Shown here one piece after another: positions 37,135 to 49,545 of a stretch of DNA of 64,000 nt (within the stretch, counting starts at the first letter, position 1; every line of letters begins with the position of its first letter). Source of the DNA: Rhyacophila brunnea (lineage: Eukaryota; Arthropoda; Insecta; Trichoptera; Rhyacophilidae); NCBI GenBank assembly GCA_022495005.1, contig JAGYXB010001324.1, positions 1,364,001-1,428,000 on the forward strand. Reading direction: 5' to 3'. A program made the position numbers and the translations under genes. The notes beneath the pieces are model-generated. The model was not told the DNA's origin. It did not search any database and saw only the letters and a list, made by a program, of their open reading frames with translations.

Positions 37135-37600
37135 TAAATAATTACAAGATAAAAAGAAGAATTTTCTGTTGAATCATATAAAGTTGAGTGATTAGCTTAA
37201 ACGATCAAAAAAATTTGTATTTGATAAAAATACTGAATAAATATAGAATACTGAAATGTCATTTTGACATTTCATATCGATTTCCATAGCAACGCACGTA
37301 TATATTAATAATTTAGTTGCTAGGACCCCAGATCCCTAGAAACCAATAATAGTGTTTTACTTTTTACGGATTTCTTCAGAAATAACTTTTCATATAAAAC
37401 AGAATTAACTGAAAATGAATTCAATTCTACTCTAAGATGGCTAAAAGTATTAAAAGAATGCATTGGCATCGTGTTCTGATATATTCTACAAGTTAAAAAT
37501 GTCTAGCTAGTCGGGAAGTTAGTTAAAAATCGATTGCAAGATTTGTACTGGATAAACAACCACTGGACAAACAAGAATACGACCTAATAAAAACGTTGTA
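37135..37600 (+). repeat. Dispersed repeat family B, copy 1
   Basis: About 460 bp is the reverse complement, at roughly 80% identity by eye, of 51433-51945. Shared landmarks in order are ACAAGATAAAAAG, TTTTCTGTTGAATCATATAA, CCATAGCAACGCACGTATAT, GAATTCAATTCTACT, TGCATTGGCATCGTGTTCTG, CTAGCTAGTCGGGAAGTTAG and AATCGATTGCAAGATTTGTA. No TIR or coding frame was recognised. An internal palindrome (AAATGTCATTTTGACATTT) lies near 37254-37272. Confidence 0.75.
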
Positions 37601-40070
37601 AAAATGGGCAACAAATGAAATTATAAAAGAGATAATAGCTTAATAATTTTGATAGTTTTTAGCTACATTATAATGTTCTAAAAGTTTTTTCTAGACTCCA
37701 TAGTATAATATGTGTAGGAGTATATTGATATAGATACGTCGATTAAAGAATATGAGAAGTAAAAATATTGTAAAGCTATTGAAATAATATTACAATGAGT
37801 AATCAATAATTTATATGAACTACAATGAATATACTTTATCTCAGACTTGATTGATGATATGGATGCAAAAGAAAATTAAACAAAAAATATTTGTCTATAT
37901 ATTATGGCGTTAAATAAAATAAATGTTATATTTCATATTATTGATTTTGTGTAGAAAACCGTAAAATAACGGTTCGGTTTCAAATGATTGACGAACTTCT
38001 TTTAAGTTTTCGAATTCCTCGGAAAGCATAATTATTTTTGGAGAGGCTTTCAAACTTTCAAGGGTTCTTGAAAATGTAGCGAGGATGAGAAGGAAAACCG
38101 CATAGTATTTTCAAATGAAAAAAAAATACGATTGAAAAGGAAAAGTTGTATAAATGGTTCACTAATTTTACATTTCAAAAATTATAATTAAATTAATGAT
38201 AATTTAACCAAACTTTATAAAAATGTGGATCTCTAAAATTAAGTATTAGTTTGTTATATAGTCGATATAAATATGAAATATTATAATATTATGTATTTAT
38301 TAAGTTTTTGCGACCATAATATTATACTTCTATAAATTTTAAGGGTGAGATTTTTTTCAATATGGTGATACAAATTAAAATCAATTCAAAAAGTTGTCGG
38401 CATAAATAATAAGCTGATAGTACATTAAATGTCGTATGAATAAATATACAAAATTATTTATAATTTAAATAAATGTTTCAATTTAATACTACAATCGTTT
38501 GAATCTACTGAAGGTAAATTTATTTAGCTATTAAAATAATTGATCGGAAGATGAAAAAACGAGTACTTACATAAATTACTAATTAAAAAAAAGTAAAATT
38601 TTTAATAGTATTATTAATGTTTTTTTTATTTATATTTTGTTGGCATGATACTGAGTTATAATAATTATTTAAAATTTGTCGTTTTAATTTATGGTGTTTT
38701 CTTTAAAAATTATGTGAATTACCTACCCGGTTTAGTTTCCGTAAATTTTTGGGGTATAAATAGAAATTATCTGTGTGAACACGAATAATAATAGATTATA
38801 TGGTACACATAATAGTAGGTAGTTAACAGGGTAATACTAATAATAATGAAATGTGTATTATTAATTGAAATTTCTACTACGGTGAACAATTTAATATGTT
38901 CCTTATGGCATAAGTATGAGTATAAAATCAGTGATGTTAATAAAATGTTTGCTTTGAATACGTGTTGTGGTTTACGTAATTATTATTGTAAGAGGATGGA
39001 ATGAATATACGTTGTAGTCTAATGACGCGATGGGTTGTTTTAAAAGCATCTCTAAAGAGCAAATAGCATAAAACGTACTTAAATGTAGTACACATTACTT
39101 TATGCATGCCATTGATGTAGAATAATCGAGCTTGTATTACATACAGCCTTGTATACAAACGAGAGAGCTGCTTAAATTATTATGCTTGCTGTCATCTCAT
39201 GTGTGGTAAATGTATGTACGTAACGATAAATGTGCTATGCCAGATGGGACCAAAGTATTATGAAAAGCTTATTTTGAGATATGTAATTCGGGAACACGTA
39301 AGGGTAGTAAGGATTATACTAAAGAAATTAATTATAGTACTAAGAAATTACCATTTTTTATTACTGAATTTATATATTTTGGTAACTACATACTTGGACG
39401 GTACAGGAAAAAGCCAAAGGGATAGTTTGGACGCATTTTTAATGTTTTAATATTAGACTCAGCAAACTTCAGATTACATAGGAACAGATAATATGAGTTT
39501 TGATTTTGATTTAATTAATTGTAATGTTGTAACGATCGTAACGTTTTAGCAAAAATATTTATTAGCTTAGAATATTTTAAGCTTATTGATTTCTTAATAG
39601 CTACCTGTTTGAAAGATTAAAACATACCAGACATCATTTCATCATTTAATATAATAATAGACAATTATTATATATAATTAGATATGCTTGGTTAAAAAAA
39701 ACTTATCATTGATAAATTTCATAATTTCACATAGAGTAATTTCAAGGTTTAGTTCTATTCCATTTGAATAGTTTTTCAAGCTCCAGATTTCGCTTTTTGA
39801 TATGCTAAGGAACTGTACATATTTGCCTACGGTAAATACAAATACAACTGATACTACTAATATATTAAATAAACATACTGAAAAATCGTGAAAAGTTTTT
39901 ATTATTTATTATTCGCAAGGAAGGGATTATTGTTCGGGGATTGGAGAACCTGAAAATGCCAAAAGGTGAAATAATGTGGCTTGCTTAAACGTTTCAAGTA
40001 GAGTACACTACTTAAACCAATAAGAGTTTTTTTTTAAATCATGCCCTTGCTTTTTCGAACAAGGTGGTTA
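37601..40070. other. AT-rich non-coding DNA
   Basis: No gene or repeat was recognised. Open frames near 38937-39450 are without motifs. Confidence 0.4.
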
Positions 40071-40074
40071 TTAG

Positions 40075-40176
40075 TAATGCAATCACATAAATATATTGTT
40101 TCCTCACCGGGATCAAACCCGGAACTCCCGGATGAAAAGCCAGTGCCTTACGCATTGCACTACGAGAGTCGCGTAA
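40075..40176 (-). repeat. tRNA-derived SINE (same family as 23093-23220)
   Basis: On the minus strand, CTCGTAGTGCAATGCGTAAG (A-box region) is followed by GGGTTTGATCCCGGTGAGG, a good B box. The downstream ATATATTTATGTGATTG is shared with the copy at 23.1 kb. This copy is better preserved than the other. Confidence 0.65.
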
Positions 40177-40353
40177 TACAAGTTTATGTCCCTATAAGGT
40201 TACCGATGACCAAAAACCGCAGTTCTTTATCCTAGGATGTTTTTGTATCAACCATTTTAAATAATATTCCATTCAACATGTATCAGAATGAATCAGAGTC
40301 GATCCACAGCTGGATAATGGCCCCTTAGCTCTCTTAATATGTAAAATATATTA

Positions 40354-40928
40354 GTAGCGAAGGGTGAAGATAGGCTGTTAAGATCCGTCATAAAAAGTGC
40401 ATATTAAACATTGTTAGTCATATGTATTTGTTTTTATTGAACCAAGACTACTATTTACAGATGATGTTGGTTAGTTTTTAAAAATCAATTACACCCTAAT
40501 TAAAACAAACCATAATAGTTTTGGTATACTTACTTTGGCCGATATGACAAAATTGTGCACACTTCTTTATTCATACTTATTTTTTTTTCGTAGGATTAAG
40601 AATACATATTACACATATTGTTGGTTAATTTTTTTAATTCATTAAGCCCTGCCTAAATAAACCTATAATACATAGAAAATTTTATCCTATCTATAAAATA
40701 TCCTTATGTTATGTATGGCTTAATTACATAATTTTAAATATTTTTCAGATAGACGAGTATTTTTGATTATTATCTATTATGGCTTCGTTTTCGCAGGGTT
40801 TAATTGAATTTAAAAACTAACCAACACCATCTGTAAATAATTGTAGTCTTATTTCAATGAAAATAAATACGTATAACTAACACACTATATATGGCGGATC
40901 TTAACAGCCTGCCTCCATACTTCGCCAC
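40354..40928. mobile_element. MITE with long (~140-bp) terminal inverted repeats
   Basis: The left arm GTAGCGAAGGGTGA... and the reverse complement of the right arm GTGGCGAAGTATGG... match over about 140 bp, including GGCTGTTAAGATCCG and TGTTGGTTAGTTTTTAAA, with some indels. TA dinucleotides border both ends (40352-40353 and 40929-40930), consistent with a Tc1/mariner-type TA target, though TA is common here. No coding capacity. Confidence 0.75.
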
Positions 40929-40932
40929 TATA

Positions 40933-41606
40933 TATGTGTATATGTTACACCGAATGTGTGAAATTGCGTATTACATGAAATTTTCAATATTCCATGAAAA
41001 AAGCAAGCCCGTTGCTTTATTCATGAATTAGGCAAAATGTTTGCCGAGTGCGTGAATTCAGCAGTAATTTTTCTGCCTAGGTAATTCTTTGGGCAAATTA
41101 GATATTGGCGCTTCAGTGGTGTTTTTTGCAACTAATCAAACTAACCAAACGTGTCAAATGTCATTGATTATATAAAAATATTATACCAATCAATAACTAC
41201 AATGATGTTCATATCCATTTACTATGCCCAAAAAAATCTAAAACCATAATATGATAACAGAAGAATTTTATTAATAGGTATTTTTGCGATTTGATTCGTG
41301 CTTGGGTATCAGGCAATGGTCGATTGTTTGTTTGTGATAGTATGATTTGATAGTTTGTTGACAGTTGTTAGCTAACGTCAAAATGGACATTCAGTTGAAT
41401 TCAGAATTACAAAACCTAACCTAACCTAACATAATAATAACAATATTATATTATGTCCAATTATAACTAATAAAACCATCCGTATTTAATTTGCCTAATT
41501 CATGAATAAGACAATGGGCTTGCATTTTTCATGAATTAGGCAAAATTTTGCCGATTTCATGTAATAGGTACGGGATTTCACACATTCGGTTTAACATATA
41601 TACATA
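40933..41606. mobile_element. Second MITE, immediately adjacent, with ~110-bp inverted repeats
   Basis: The left arm (TATGTTACACCGAATGTGTG...TTCATGAATTAGGCAAA) and the reverse complement of the right arm (TATGTTAAACCGAATGTGTG...) match over about 110 bp. The word TTCATGAATTAGGCAAA is repeated in the subterminal region. It sits only a few bases from the previous element. Exact ends are blurred by TATA-rich sequence. No coding capacity. Confidence 0.75.
41415..41430. repeat. Interstitial (CCTAA)3, insect telomere-type repeat
   Basis: Three CCTAA units (complement TTAGG) lie inside the second MITE. The length is too short to imply a former chromosome end, and the motif is compatible with insect DNA. 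Confidence 0.7.
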
Positions 41607-42835
41607 AGTAGTGTTAAAACTTAACGTGGCATTTTAAGATGATTTAACATTGAATAGTTTTGATTAGTTAACTTAGGTCCAAGTGAAAAAGGTAAGACAT
41701 TCACTTAATAATATAGAAAAAGAAAATTACATAATTGTGTCAAAGATTTGAACATTTATATATACATTGTTATTTTCATACATGTTTCCTTTGATTGCTA
41801 ACAAATTGATGATAGTCTGATAATTATTAGTAAAATTGACAGACTTATCGCGCACCGCAACAATGTTAATTAAATATTTTCCTTACTTAAATGACAGTAT
41901 TCATTGTAATATATGACTTTGAATGATCTCTAATGATTATAATGATCTTTAAAAAAAGATGTTTCAGAAATATTAGGTAGGTCTTATATTATAAATACTA
42001 TCAATGAATTGGAAACGACATGGAATTTACAATCGTAATAATAAAAAAAAATATCTTATAATCTGCCAATATATATTTGAAAACTGGATACTCGTATTTT
42101 AAGATTTTCTTTAGAAAGTTTAAAAAAAGATGAATGGTCATGTCGATTGTATGAATTATGAGGAATATCTTTTTTATTTTCAAATGATACGCTTTGCAAT
42201 TCTGAAGGCAAATTTGTTCCATAAATAAAGATCGGAGAATGGGTAAACCCGCGTCATGGTTATTTAATTCCTTTTTTGACACGAATAGGATATCTGTCGT
42301 GATATATTGTATCCTCCTCACTTGACTGGATTACTTTAGCAAGATAATAAGGACGAATATCTTCAAAAAGCAGTTTCATGATATTTTCAAATATGTACCT
42401 ACCAGTTCTTTTATCAAACGTGATGGATTATGTCAAAAATAGTATAAACCTTGCAAACTATTTTCGTTGATCCACTGCAGAAAGATTGATATATTTTTGT
42501 AAAAACTTCAAGTTAAATAAAAATGGGGAGACTGGGGATATTTATTGTAGTTTTTCGTTTAGATTTTGTTTATGATTTATTACGAAAAATGGTTTATCTA
42601 AGATCTGATGTATAAAGTAATTTAATTAATTGGTATAGCAAACAGTAATTTAATGAAGTCACGTTGATAAAAAAATAAACTTCTGTTTTCATTGCACCTA
42701 CACTACCCATAAATCAGGGCCACGGTAATAAAAATAAAAGTATTTGTGGGGCAGTAATAAATTTAAGCAATTTATGGTGAAATAAACTATGATATTATAA
42801 TAATTTATATTTTATGACGTTGTCAATTTTTCTCT
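41607..42835. other. AT-rich non-coding DNA
   Basis: A 106-codon frame on minus (42001-42321) is rich in I, L, K and F, as expected by chance in AT-rich DNA. Nothing else was recognised. Confidence 0.4.
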
Positions 42836-43072
42836 GTGTGCACACGACATAAACCTCTAACCAATTTACCAGGAGTCATAAATTGTGATGAATATATTAT
42901 TAACCCAAGGAAACCACTATCTTCAACTACCTGCATCGTACTTTTTGGAGCAAACTGGTGCCATAAAAATATGCATACTGGTGGTGCGGCTCATTTACGT
43001 ATTCTCATAATCTCAACGATCTTATTCTCAGATGTGGCTTTGCTAATTTGGTTAACTAATGAACTATTATGA
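42836..43072 (+). pseudogene. Possible ionotropic-receptor-like remnant (doubtful)
   Basis: The 78-codon frame contains LFGANWCHKNMHTGG followed by LRILIISTILFSDVALLIWL. The pattern (LG..CxQG...R...hydrophobic membrane segment...L) resembles the pore-to-TM region of divergent insect ionotropic receptors (the IR75-type CQQG..p..S.Ri motif). The key tyrosine/serine (YSA) after the hydrophobic stretch is absent. No splice-linked neighbours were found. It could equally be a chance hydrophobic frame. Confidence 0.2.
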
Positions 43073-44030
43073 TATCGTGATGTGAAGTTGGATACAATTT
43101 TTTTTTGAATTAACATTTCGACAGATTTAATTTTGGTACTTATTTTTTTTTATTAATTTATTTCAATGTTTTTTTTGATAACTAATTTACAAATATCTCC
43201 TGAATTTATTAGATCAAAATGTGAAAAAAGTAATATGACGTCATTTTTCTTTCGATTGTGTCTAATAGAAATTGTCGAAATATCTATGATTCCTTAACAA
43301 TTGAGAGTGACTTATATCATATTATTAAAACTCTGGGAGATTTAACCCTTCTAATGTCCCCCTATCTCTGAAGCATCCCCGGTCTCCTTTATTTGATAAT
43401 ATAATATACTGAACAATCGTGAAAGTTATCATGTTGAAAAAAACACACACACATACACACTATATATGTTTTCAGTAAACATTCAAAGCCTTCATTGATT
43501 GGAATCCATAAAAAATACATTTACTAAAAATACGCTTACAATTTTGACAACTTGTGTCCTGCTTTTTTGAAAATTTTTGTTATACAAAATGAAAATTATG
43601 ATAAGAAATGCTAAAAATTTCTAGGTCTGCAAAAACATATATTTTTTATTTTTATTTAGAGATTTGAATGGTGCTGTAAAATGGCATTGAAGGCTTTTGG
43701 GTTCCTAAATTGAGAAATACCTCTCCCCTCTTTTTTCCAGTCGGTAGGTAATATAAAAAGATGAAAATGAAATATTATGTTACCAATTTTCCAGCAGCGA
43801 TCTAATTATTATTTATACCCAAAGAAAAAATGACTAATCATGGACGTCAAATCAGAAGCACTACAAAGAAAGGTTGCGTTTAATTATAATATTACAGTTG
43901 TGTTTTGGTAACCGATATTGTACGAGGTTACTGTGGTTTCACTGTTATCGCGGTAAGTATTTTTTGTTGTATTATGTATCTGTTAAGGAAAAATATATTT
44001 TTTATGACGTTTTTAAATTAAAAATATAAT
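43073..44030. other. AT-rich non-coding DNA
   Basis: Nothing was recognised. Confidence 0.4.
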
Positions 44031-44234
44031 ATATTTGACTAAGGAGATTATAGATTATGCAGCAGGTTATGTAGCCTTCTTGTCATATGGTGAAGATGCG
44101 ACGTTGCACCCGACTCGGCCATGTACTGTTGATGCGTCAACAGTGTCTCAATCTATCCTTTTTTGCAAGCCAAACGACCGGATTCTGACATCTTGATCAC
44201 TTTTCACAACAGTCCATATACGAGAATGAATACG

Positions 44235-44440
44235 TCATTCATGAATAAATTTTGGGTTTCCCGTGTCCCATAACCGATTATTCTGTTTTCTAACAGATTC
44301 ACTGAGGGTGAAATGAACTTCGTCACACATGATTACATTTTCAAAGAATTTAGGGCATTTTTGATAATATGTTTTAATAAACATAACATGCTGTTGTGAT
44401 TTTTTCATCAATTGTAACACTGATACGTGAGAATTATATA
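44235..44440 (-). pseudogene. Tc1/mariner-like transposase fragment, first catalytic Asp region
   Basis: The minus strand encodes CPKFFENVIMCDEVHFTLSE, SVRKQNNRLWDTGNP and then KFIHE. This fits the conserved IS630/Tc1/mariner block p.Fl..ilFSDEa.F...G.vNrqN.ryW...NP....E, where the D of CDE is the first catalytic aspartate. The frame stops right after this block, and the second aspartate region is not recognisable downstream. Upstream the frame runs into the terminal repeat of an inserted hAT-like MITE. A dead transposase relic. Confidence 0.6.
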
Positions 44441-44443
44441 GAG

Positions 44444-44924
44444 CAGTGATCGCCAAACGTTCGTTCGCGAGCTACCGGTATTTCACGTAGGATATTTTAC
44501 CATATTATTTATAAACTTGAATGAATTTGAATTAAGTACATCTTGACAATTGAGTTCAGGTGGGAGTGACCAGGTACTCACCGAAAATTGAAAAAAATGT
44601 GGAGGAGGGTGAATGCCATTCTTTTCACTAATTATTTTTACTTTTACTCACAGTATTTCCGGATATATTTCAATTATTATTTTGTTTATAATTAAATAAT
44701 TAAAGTACGCATTTTATGTTTTATTGAAAGTCCGATTTCCTAATTTATTTTAAGTAATATAATAATATTACTTAAAATAATATAAAGTAATATAATAATA
44801 TAATTATGATATATATGGTTATAATATACCATATTATGGTATGGTTAAAAATTATAAAGAAGGAATATGTACAATTTCAATTTCTGAAAATAGTTCACAT
44901 CCTTATTGAGTTTGGAGACCACTG
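44444..44924. mobile_element. Non-autonomous hAT-like element
   Basis: The left end CAGTGATCGCCAAAC and the reverse complement of the right end CAGTGGTCTCCAAAC agree at 12 of 15 positions. CAGTG ends of this style are typical of hAT elements. The flanking 8-mers (atatagag, atgagagt) are not convincingly duplicated. Internally it has very AT-rich ATAATATTA repeats around 44755-44840. The element splits transposase-like sequences on its two sides. Confidence 0.6.
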
Positions 44925-44929
44925 ATGAG

Positions 44930-45066
44930 AGTATGTAACATTATTCAAATAGCCACCTCACCTTCTTCGACATATTATATAATTCTTTTGGTCGCGTATT
45001 CCATGAGTTTTGCGCATAAATCCGTCTCTTTTTGACCGATGAAGCGCCGGATATTATGTTTTAATG
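44930..45066 (-). pseudogene. Possible C-terminal tail of a Tc1/mariner-like transposase
   Basis: The minus strand reads LKHNIRRFIGQKETDLCAKL, then MEYATKRIIYYVEEGEVAI, a stop, and IMLHT. This resembles the common transposase ending LK..I...I......L..vM.n...Rl..C...nG.hl.diiFHT. On the same strand it lies upstream of the catalytic-core fragment at 44235-44440, the reverse of the normal order. So it is rearranged, or it comes from a second copy. Confidence 0.35.
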
Positions 45067-45069
45067 TGG

Positions 45070-48000
45070 CACTAAATTAGATAAACAAACACGTAACTCC
45101 TAATTTTCCATCTATAGTCGGTCCATTTTTTTGTTTTCATTCATATGCAGTACGACGATCTAAACAGTAACATAGATTTAATAACTGTAGTAGCTATTCG
45201 AGGATATTGACTCCAAATCAAAATTCTGACAATTTTAGTTCAGAAAATGTGTGCATGATCATTTTTCATGTTTATTAAATTTTCTTGCACTCTTGTGTGT
45301 ACCGTTGTAACTTGCAAAAGGATTTGCTGATTTCGTGCCTATATGTAAATATGTGTATACCATTGCAAAATGGTGGCAAATATAAAACTTTTAATTATTA
45401 TTAATATACCCTATTATACATACTGACTGTTCATTAAGGAATTTGAAAAAAACTATACATAAACTATTATTGTAGTGAACCGATCTCAAAATCAATACGT
45501 ACTCTCCGATTGATTCATCTTTTGTTTGATAAAATTTATGCCTGCCATGAAGTGAAAATATCGAAGGTGAAGGGAGCGTGCCGAGTGCACAAAGTGCCGA
45601 CGCCAGCGACGTGTCAATCAGTGAAAGGGCGCCACTTTTGCCTCTCACCTTTCCTCGCATCAATCTTAGTCTACCAGCCACTTATTATACGAAGGTTTTT
45701 TATCTATGGATAGTTTGAAGAATAAATATATATCCTGCGTCCTCAGAGAAAACTGTATCACTTGTTTGTATACGGTTATAAACTTTAAAAATACGTGACA
45801 TTGATGGATGCCAACGGCCCGTAAAATATGGCACTTGGTATATTGTATTGCATAATGGAATTTTTGATTTCTTTGAGGATTTGTGTATCTTAAACTACAG
45901 TAAAAAATAAATATACATTTAACTACTTTACGGCTATATTTCAATTTAAATACATTACACTATTTCAGTGATTTTAAAACTTTTTTATTTAGCGTAACCA
46001 TTTATAAGATTTCTTTCTTATATGTATGCTTCTGTGGTGTTACCGAATTATATATATTGAGTAATTGGAAAGTTATGATAATTAATTCGTTTTCACAAAA
46101 ATACGTTTGATAAAAAGTGATAACATAATATACGGTGTAAATAGTATTATAAAATTAGGAGAACGCGTCCTTTTAATTAATGTATCATATTGTCAAAAAA
46201 AAAGAAAAAAATAATATCTACATTGGTGGTACTTGTTTAGTTATTAAAAAAAATGAAATTACAATACAACTGAGAATGTTAAAAGTTTTAAAAAAATAGC
46301 ATGCTGAAAAAAAATCCGTCGAAATTCCGCTTACCCGCAAACAAAACATTCAATGAAAAATGATGTTGTGTTAATGACTAGAGAGAGTATTCGTGTTATT
46401 TTTCTTTTAGTGAAAGCAGCAAGCACAAAAAGTATTTTAATATGATGATTGTTTTCATGAAAAAATGCAGGTTTTTCAGCAGCCTGCATGAAAACGTTGT
46501 ATTTCAATAAGTGTATAGTATAAGTATTTGAAATTATATCCAAAATAGTTACCTATCGATTAAAAAACAAAATTTGTGGAATTGTGTCATAATATATCAT
46601 AAAGATCGGTATGTATCGTTATGAAAAAATCATAATATCCATTTTATTGCTATTATAATATTTGGTATATATAAAAAGATATTTTTAATAGTTGCTGACA
46701 TATGAAAATATGAAAAATATTGTATCTAATGGATAACACCGCAAATTTTGAGGACAAAATTTGGTCGGCTTATAAATAAAGTTAATGAGAAACATGATTA
46801 TTCAGTTACCCTGCTGGGAGTAAAAATTTAGGCCAATCTCTTGAACGACATGGATAATACTGAGACCCCACGGGAAGTGAAAATTTCATAATTTCTGCAA
46901 AACGAAAGCTTAAAAACGCAGTGGTACTAAATTGTATTCAAAACTAATTTTAGTTTGTGATAAAATATTCTACAAATAATTTGTATTGTTTATTTTTTGA
47001 CAAATAGTTAAATTTGGTGAACTCTTACGGTGAAGAACTTTGAGCAATAGCATTAAATTGTTCATTATGTTGATTGAAACTGGCAATACTATTATTAAAT
47101 ATAGATATTTGATGTTTGATCATATAGATTGCTGTTGTTAATTGAATGGTTTATTAAATAATGACGGACGATCAATAATTGAAATGTAAATCTTCAATCC
47201 ATATTGGTTGTGCCCTATGCAAACAATATATTATTCATCTTTACAATATTACATTGTACAATATAAATTCAAAGTATGCATAACACTCAAATCACACACA
47301 TAACATATTCAAAAACGATATAAATAATATATAATATGTTTTTTCCATATAGAACTCTAAATGGAGCAAAAGGAATCATACAGTGTAATAGCGGTATCTC
47401 AGCAAATAAATATTATAATAGGTAATTAGTATTATGTACTTAACTGTTAAGTCCATAGTAATGACGTAAATAACAAAATTTTGTTTTACTGTTGTACTTC
47501 TTTTTTTAAATAAATCAATAATTATCGGTTTCCTCACTTTGGACCTTTTTAACTAAAGAAAAATATTTCTAAATGACCATATTTGCTATCGTATAATAAC
47601 GCAAATTTAAACTGTTTTCAGTACTAATGAAACCAGAAGTAATTGATTTAAAAAAAGTGGAAGATGTAACAAAAAATAAAATTGTGTCATCTGCAGTCGG
47701 GATCGGTTCTCTGGTGTATAAAAAACTTCTTCTTGCTCTTGCCATTCTTCTCGGTCTTTAGATTTGGCCTAAGCATTTGTTCACCGGGTATGCTAATGGC
47801 GAACGACTATCCGGATCATTACCATTGCATTAGTTTGGAAACCTGACACATTGTCTTATCCATTCGCTTATTTTGTGGTTTTTCTGCGATCTATATCATG
47901 TTCCTCTCGTTAAAAAAAAATCCCATGTCAGATTGGTTTCCCAACAAATCTCTTCATGGATACCCCAATAGGAATGTATTTCCCGAGATTGACGTCGTTG

Positions 48001-49290
48001 TTTACTTACTCGAGTGCCATCGACGAGGCTAGCTTTTGGGTCAGCTAAGCAAAATTTCCCCAACCGCTTTTCCGCGATTGATTGGCAAGTAAGCTCGATC
48101 CAAGAAAGCTAAATTTAAAAAAATATATATTTAAAAAGCTCTCGACTTGTTGATGGACTTTTTTTTCGGTGGAGAAAATCTTCCGTATACAAAACAGACA
48201 CTTTGTTTATTTATGTTATTGCATTACAAAATTATAACTGTACATAGTTAATAGTATTTCTATTCTAGTATTTGTAGTTACATGGGTTGACATGGTTACG
48301 TGAGTTACATAAAGTATATATGAATATATATACATTGAGGGCCTCTGAGTCCAAATGTAATGACGCTATACCTATAGGCTTTAAGAGGGCGAGGGTGACA
48401 TTAATTACAAATAATATCCCACAAATTAGTTTCAGAGAGGTCGCCAAATTTCATGGTTAATCATCGTAATCTAAGCTAAATGATGTGTAATTAAAATAAA
48501 TTAAATATAATAGACCTGGAAATAATTACTACCAAGTCTGAAAATGAAGTACACTGTTATACTCATATTAAAAATAAACTCATTTAAATATCAGGCGGTC
48601 CTCGGAAATTTATCATAATCAGAAAAATAGGTGTGATCAATTAAAATGGAAAATTAGCAAGTCATTCATTGTTCAGAAATAAGTAATTAATTTTAAAACA
48701 TAAACGTACTTAAGCATAGATTTATTAGTGATGACTAACATTTTTGTAGCTGTTTTACATTGCACTATTTCAAAACAACGATGATTAAAAATAATTCTTT
48801 TAATTACATTAAATTTGCTTTAAGTTTACAGTTTTGCGACTAAAACAATATTAAATGAAGTAAAACATAGGAATATAATATTATAATATACATCCACAAT
48901 GTATAAAGCTATTTTAACCAACTTTTTTTTTAAACCAAAGTAAGGATATTATTCATTTACTAAACCTCTCTACAGATGAGTGATGAGTGAAAAAGTAAAA
49001 TAGAATAAAAATATACAAGCATGCCTTGGATTTAAACATAATATAGTATGTAGTATTCCTACATGTGTTTATATGCACTGGATATGAATACAAAAATGCA
49101 ACATATAAATTTTACGCATTTGAGTTAATCTGCATACATAATAATTAAATTCATGTATGGAAATTATTTTTTCCCCGAATGAAACTGCATCTGTGCCAAG
49201 ATTATAATTACTATGTGAATTTTCATTAGGGTATATTCTCTTAAGCATGATATATTGAATACTAAATGTTTAATGATTTGAATTTAATTC
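45070..49290. other. Non-coding stretch with two GC-rich islands
   Basis: The island 45540-45700 is strongly GC-rich and open on both strands (45510-45713 plus, part of 45391-45681 minus). The island 47690-48110 is GC-richer, with broken frames on both strands. Neither translation was recognised; old transposon coding sequence is the likeliest source. The remainder is AT-rich. Confidence 0.35.
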
Positions 49291-49294
49291 AGGA

Positions 49295-49545
49295 CTCTAC
49301 GATGGCTGAGCGGCTTATGCGTTGGCTTATACTGTCATGGGTCACAGGTTCAAATCATGGGTCAGGCAAATACACTATTTTAAATGTGTTTGGAGTCAAA
49401 TTGATAAACAATATGTGTATTTTTCAGACCCAGGACTCAAAACCTGGGATCTACGACATTATAAACCGACGCGTAAGCCGTTTGGCCAATGTGGGCTATC
49501 GTGGGTCATCGTAGGTGCCAACCATAATGGATCATTACTCCAGAT
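49295..49545 (+). repeat. tRNA-derived SINE with long body
   Basis: GATGGCTGAGCGGCTTATGC (a Ser/Leu-type A box) is followed by CACAGGTTCAAATCATGGG (B box). A body of about 180 bp follows and contains TTTTTCAGACCCAGGACTCA and the palindromic words CCCAGGAC/CCTGGGA. Part of the same body recurs at 13168-13243. Open frames across it are incidental. No poly(A) or simple tail is obvious. Confidence 0.65.

Noticed and set aside
41415..41430. CCTAA repeats as a sign of a former telomere
   Set aside because: Only three units, lying inside a MITE; too short for a telomeric relic.
42001..42321. 106-codon open frame on the minus strand as a gene
   Set aside because: Composition is what AT-rich DNA yields by chance (I, L, K, F, Y); no motif, start context or splice signal.
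47690..48110. LINE C-terminal motif (KDREEWQEQEE) on the minus strand
   Set aside because: The surrounding frames do not give the other conserved LINE words, so the resemblance is too thin to call.
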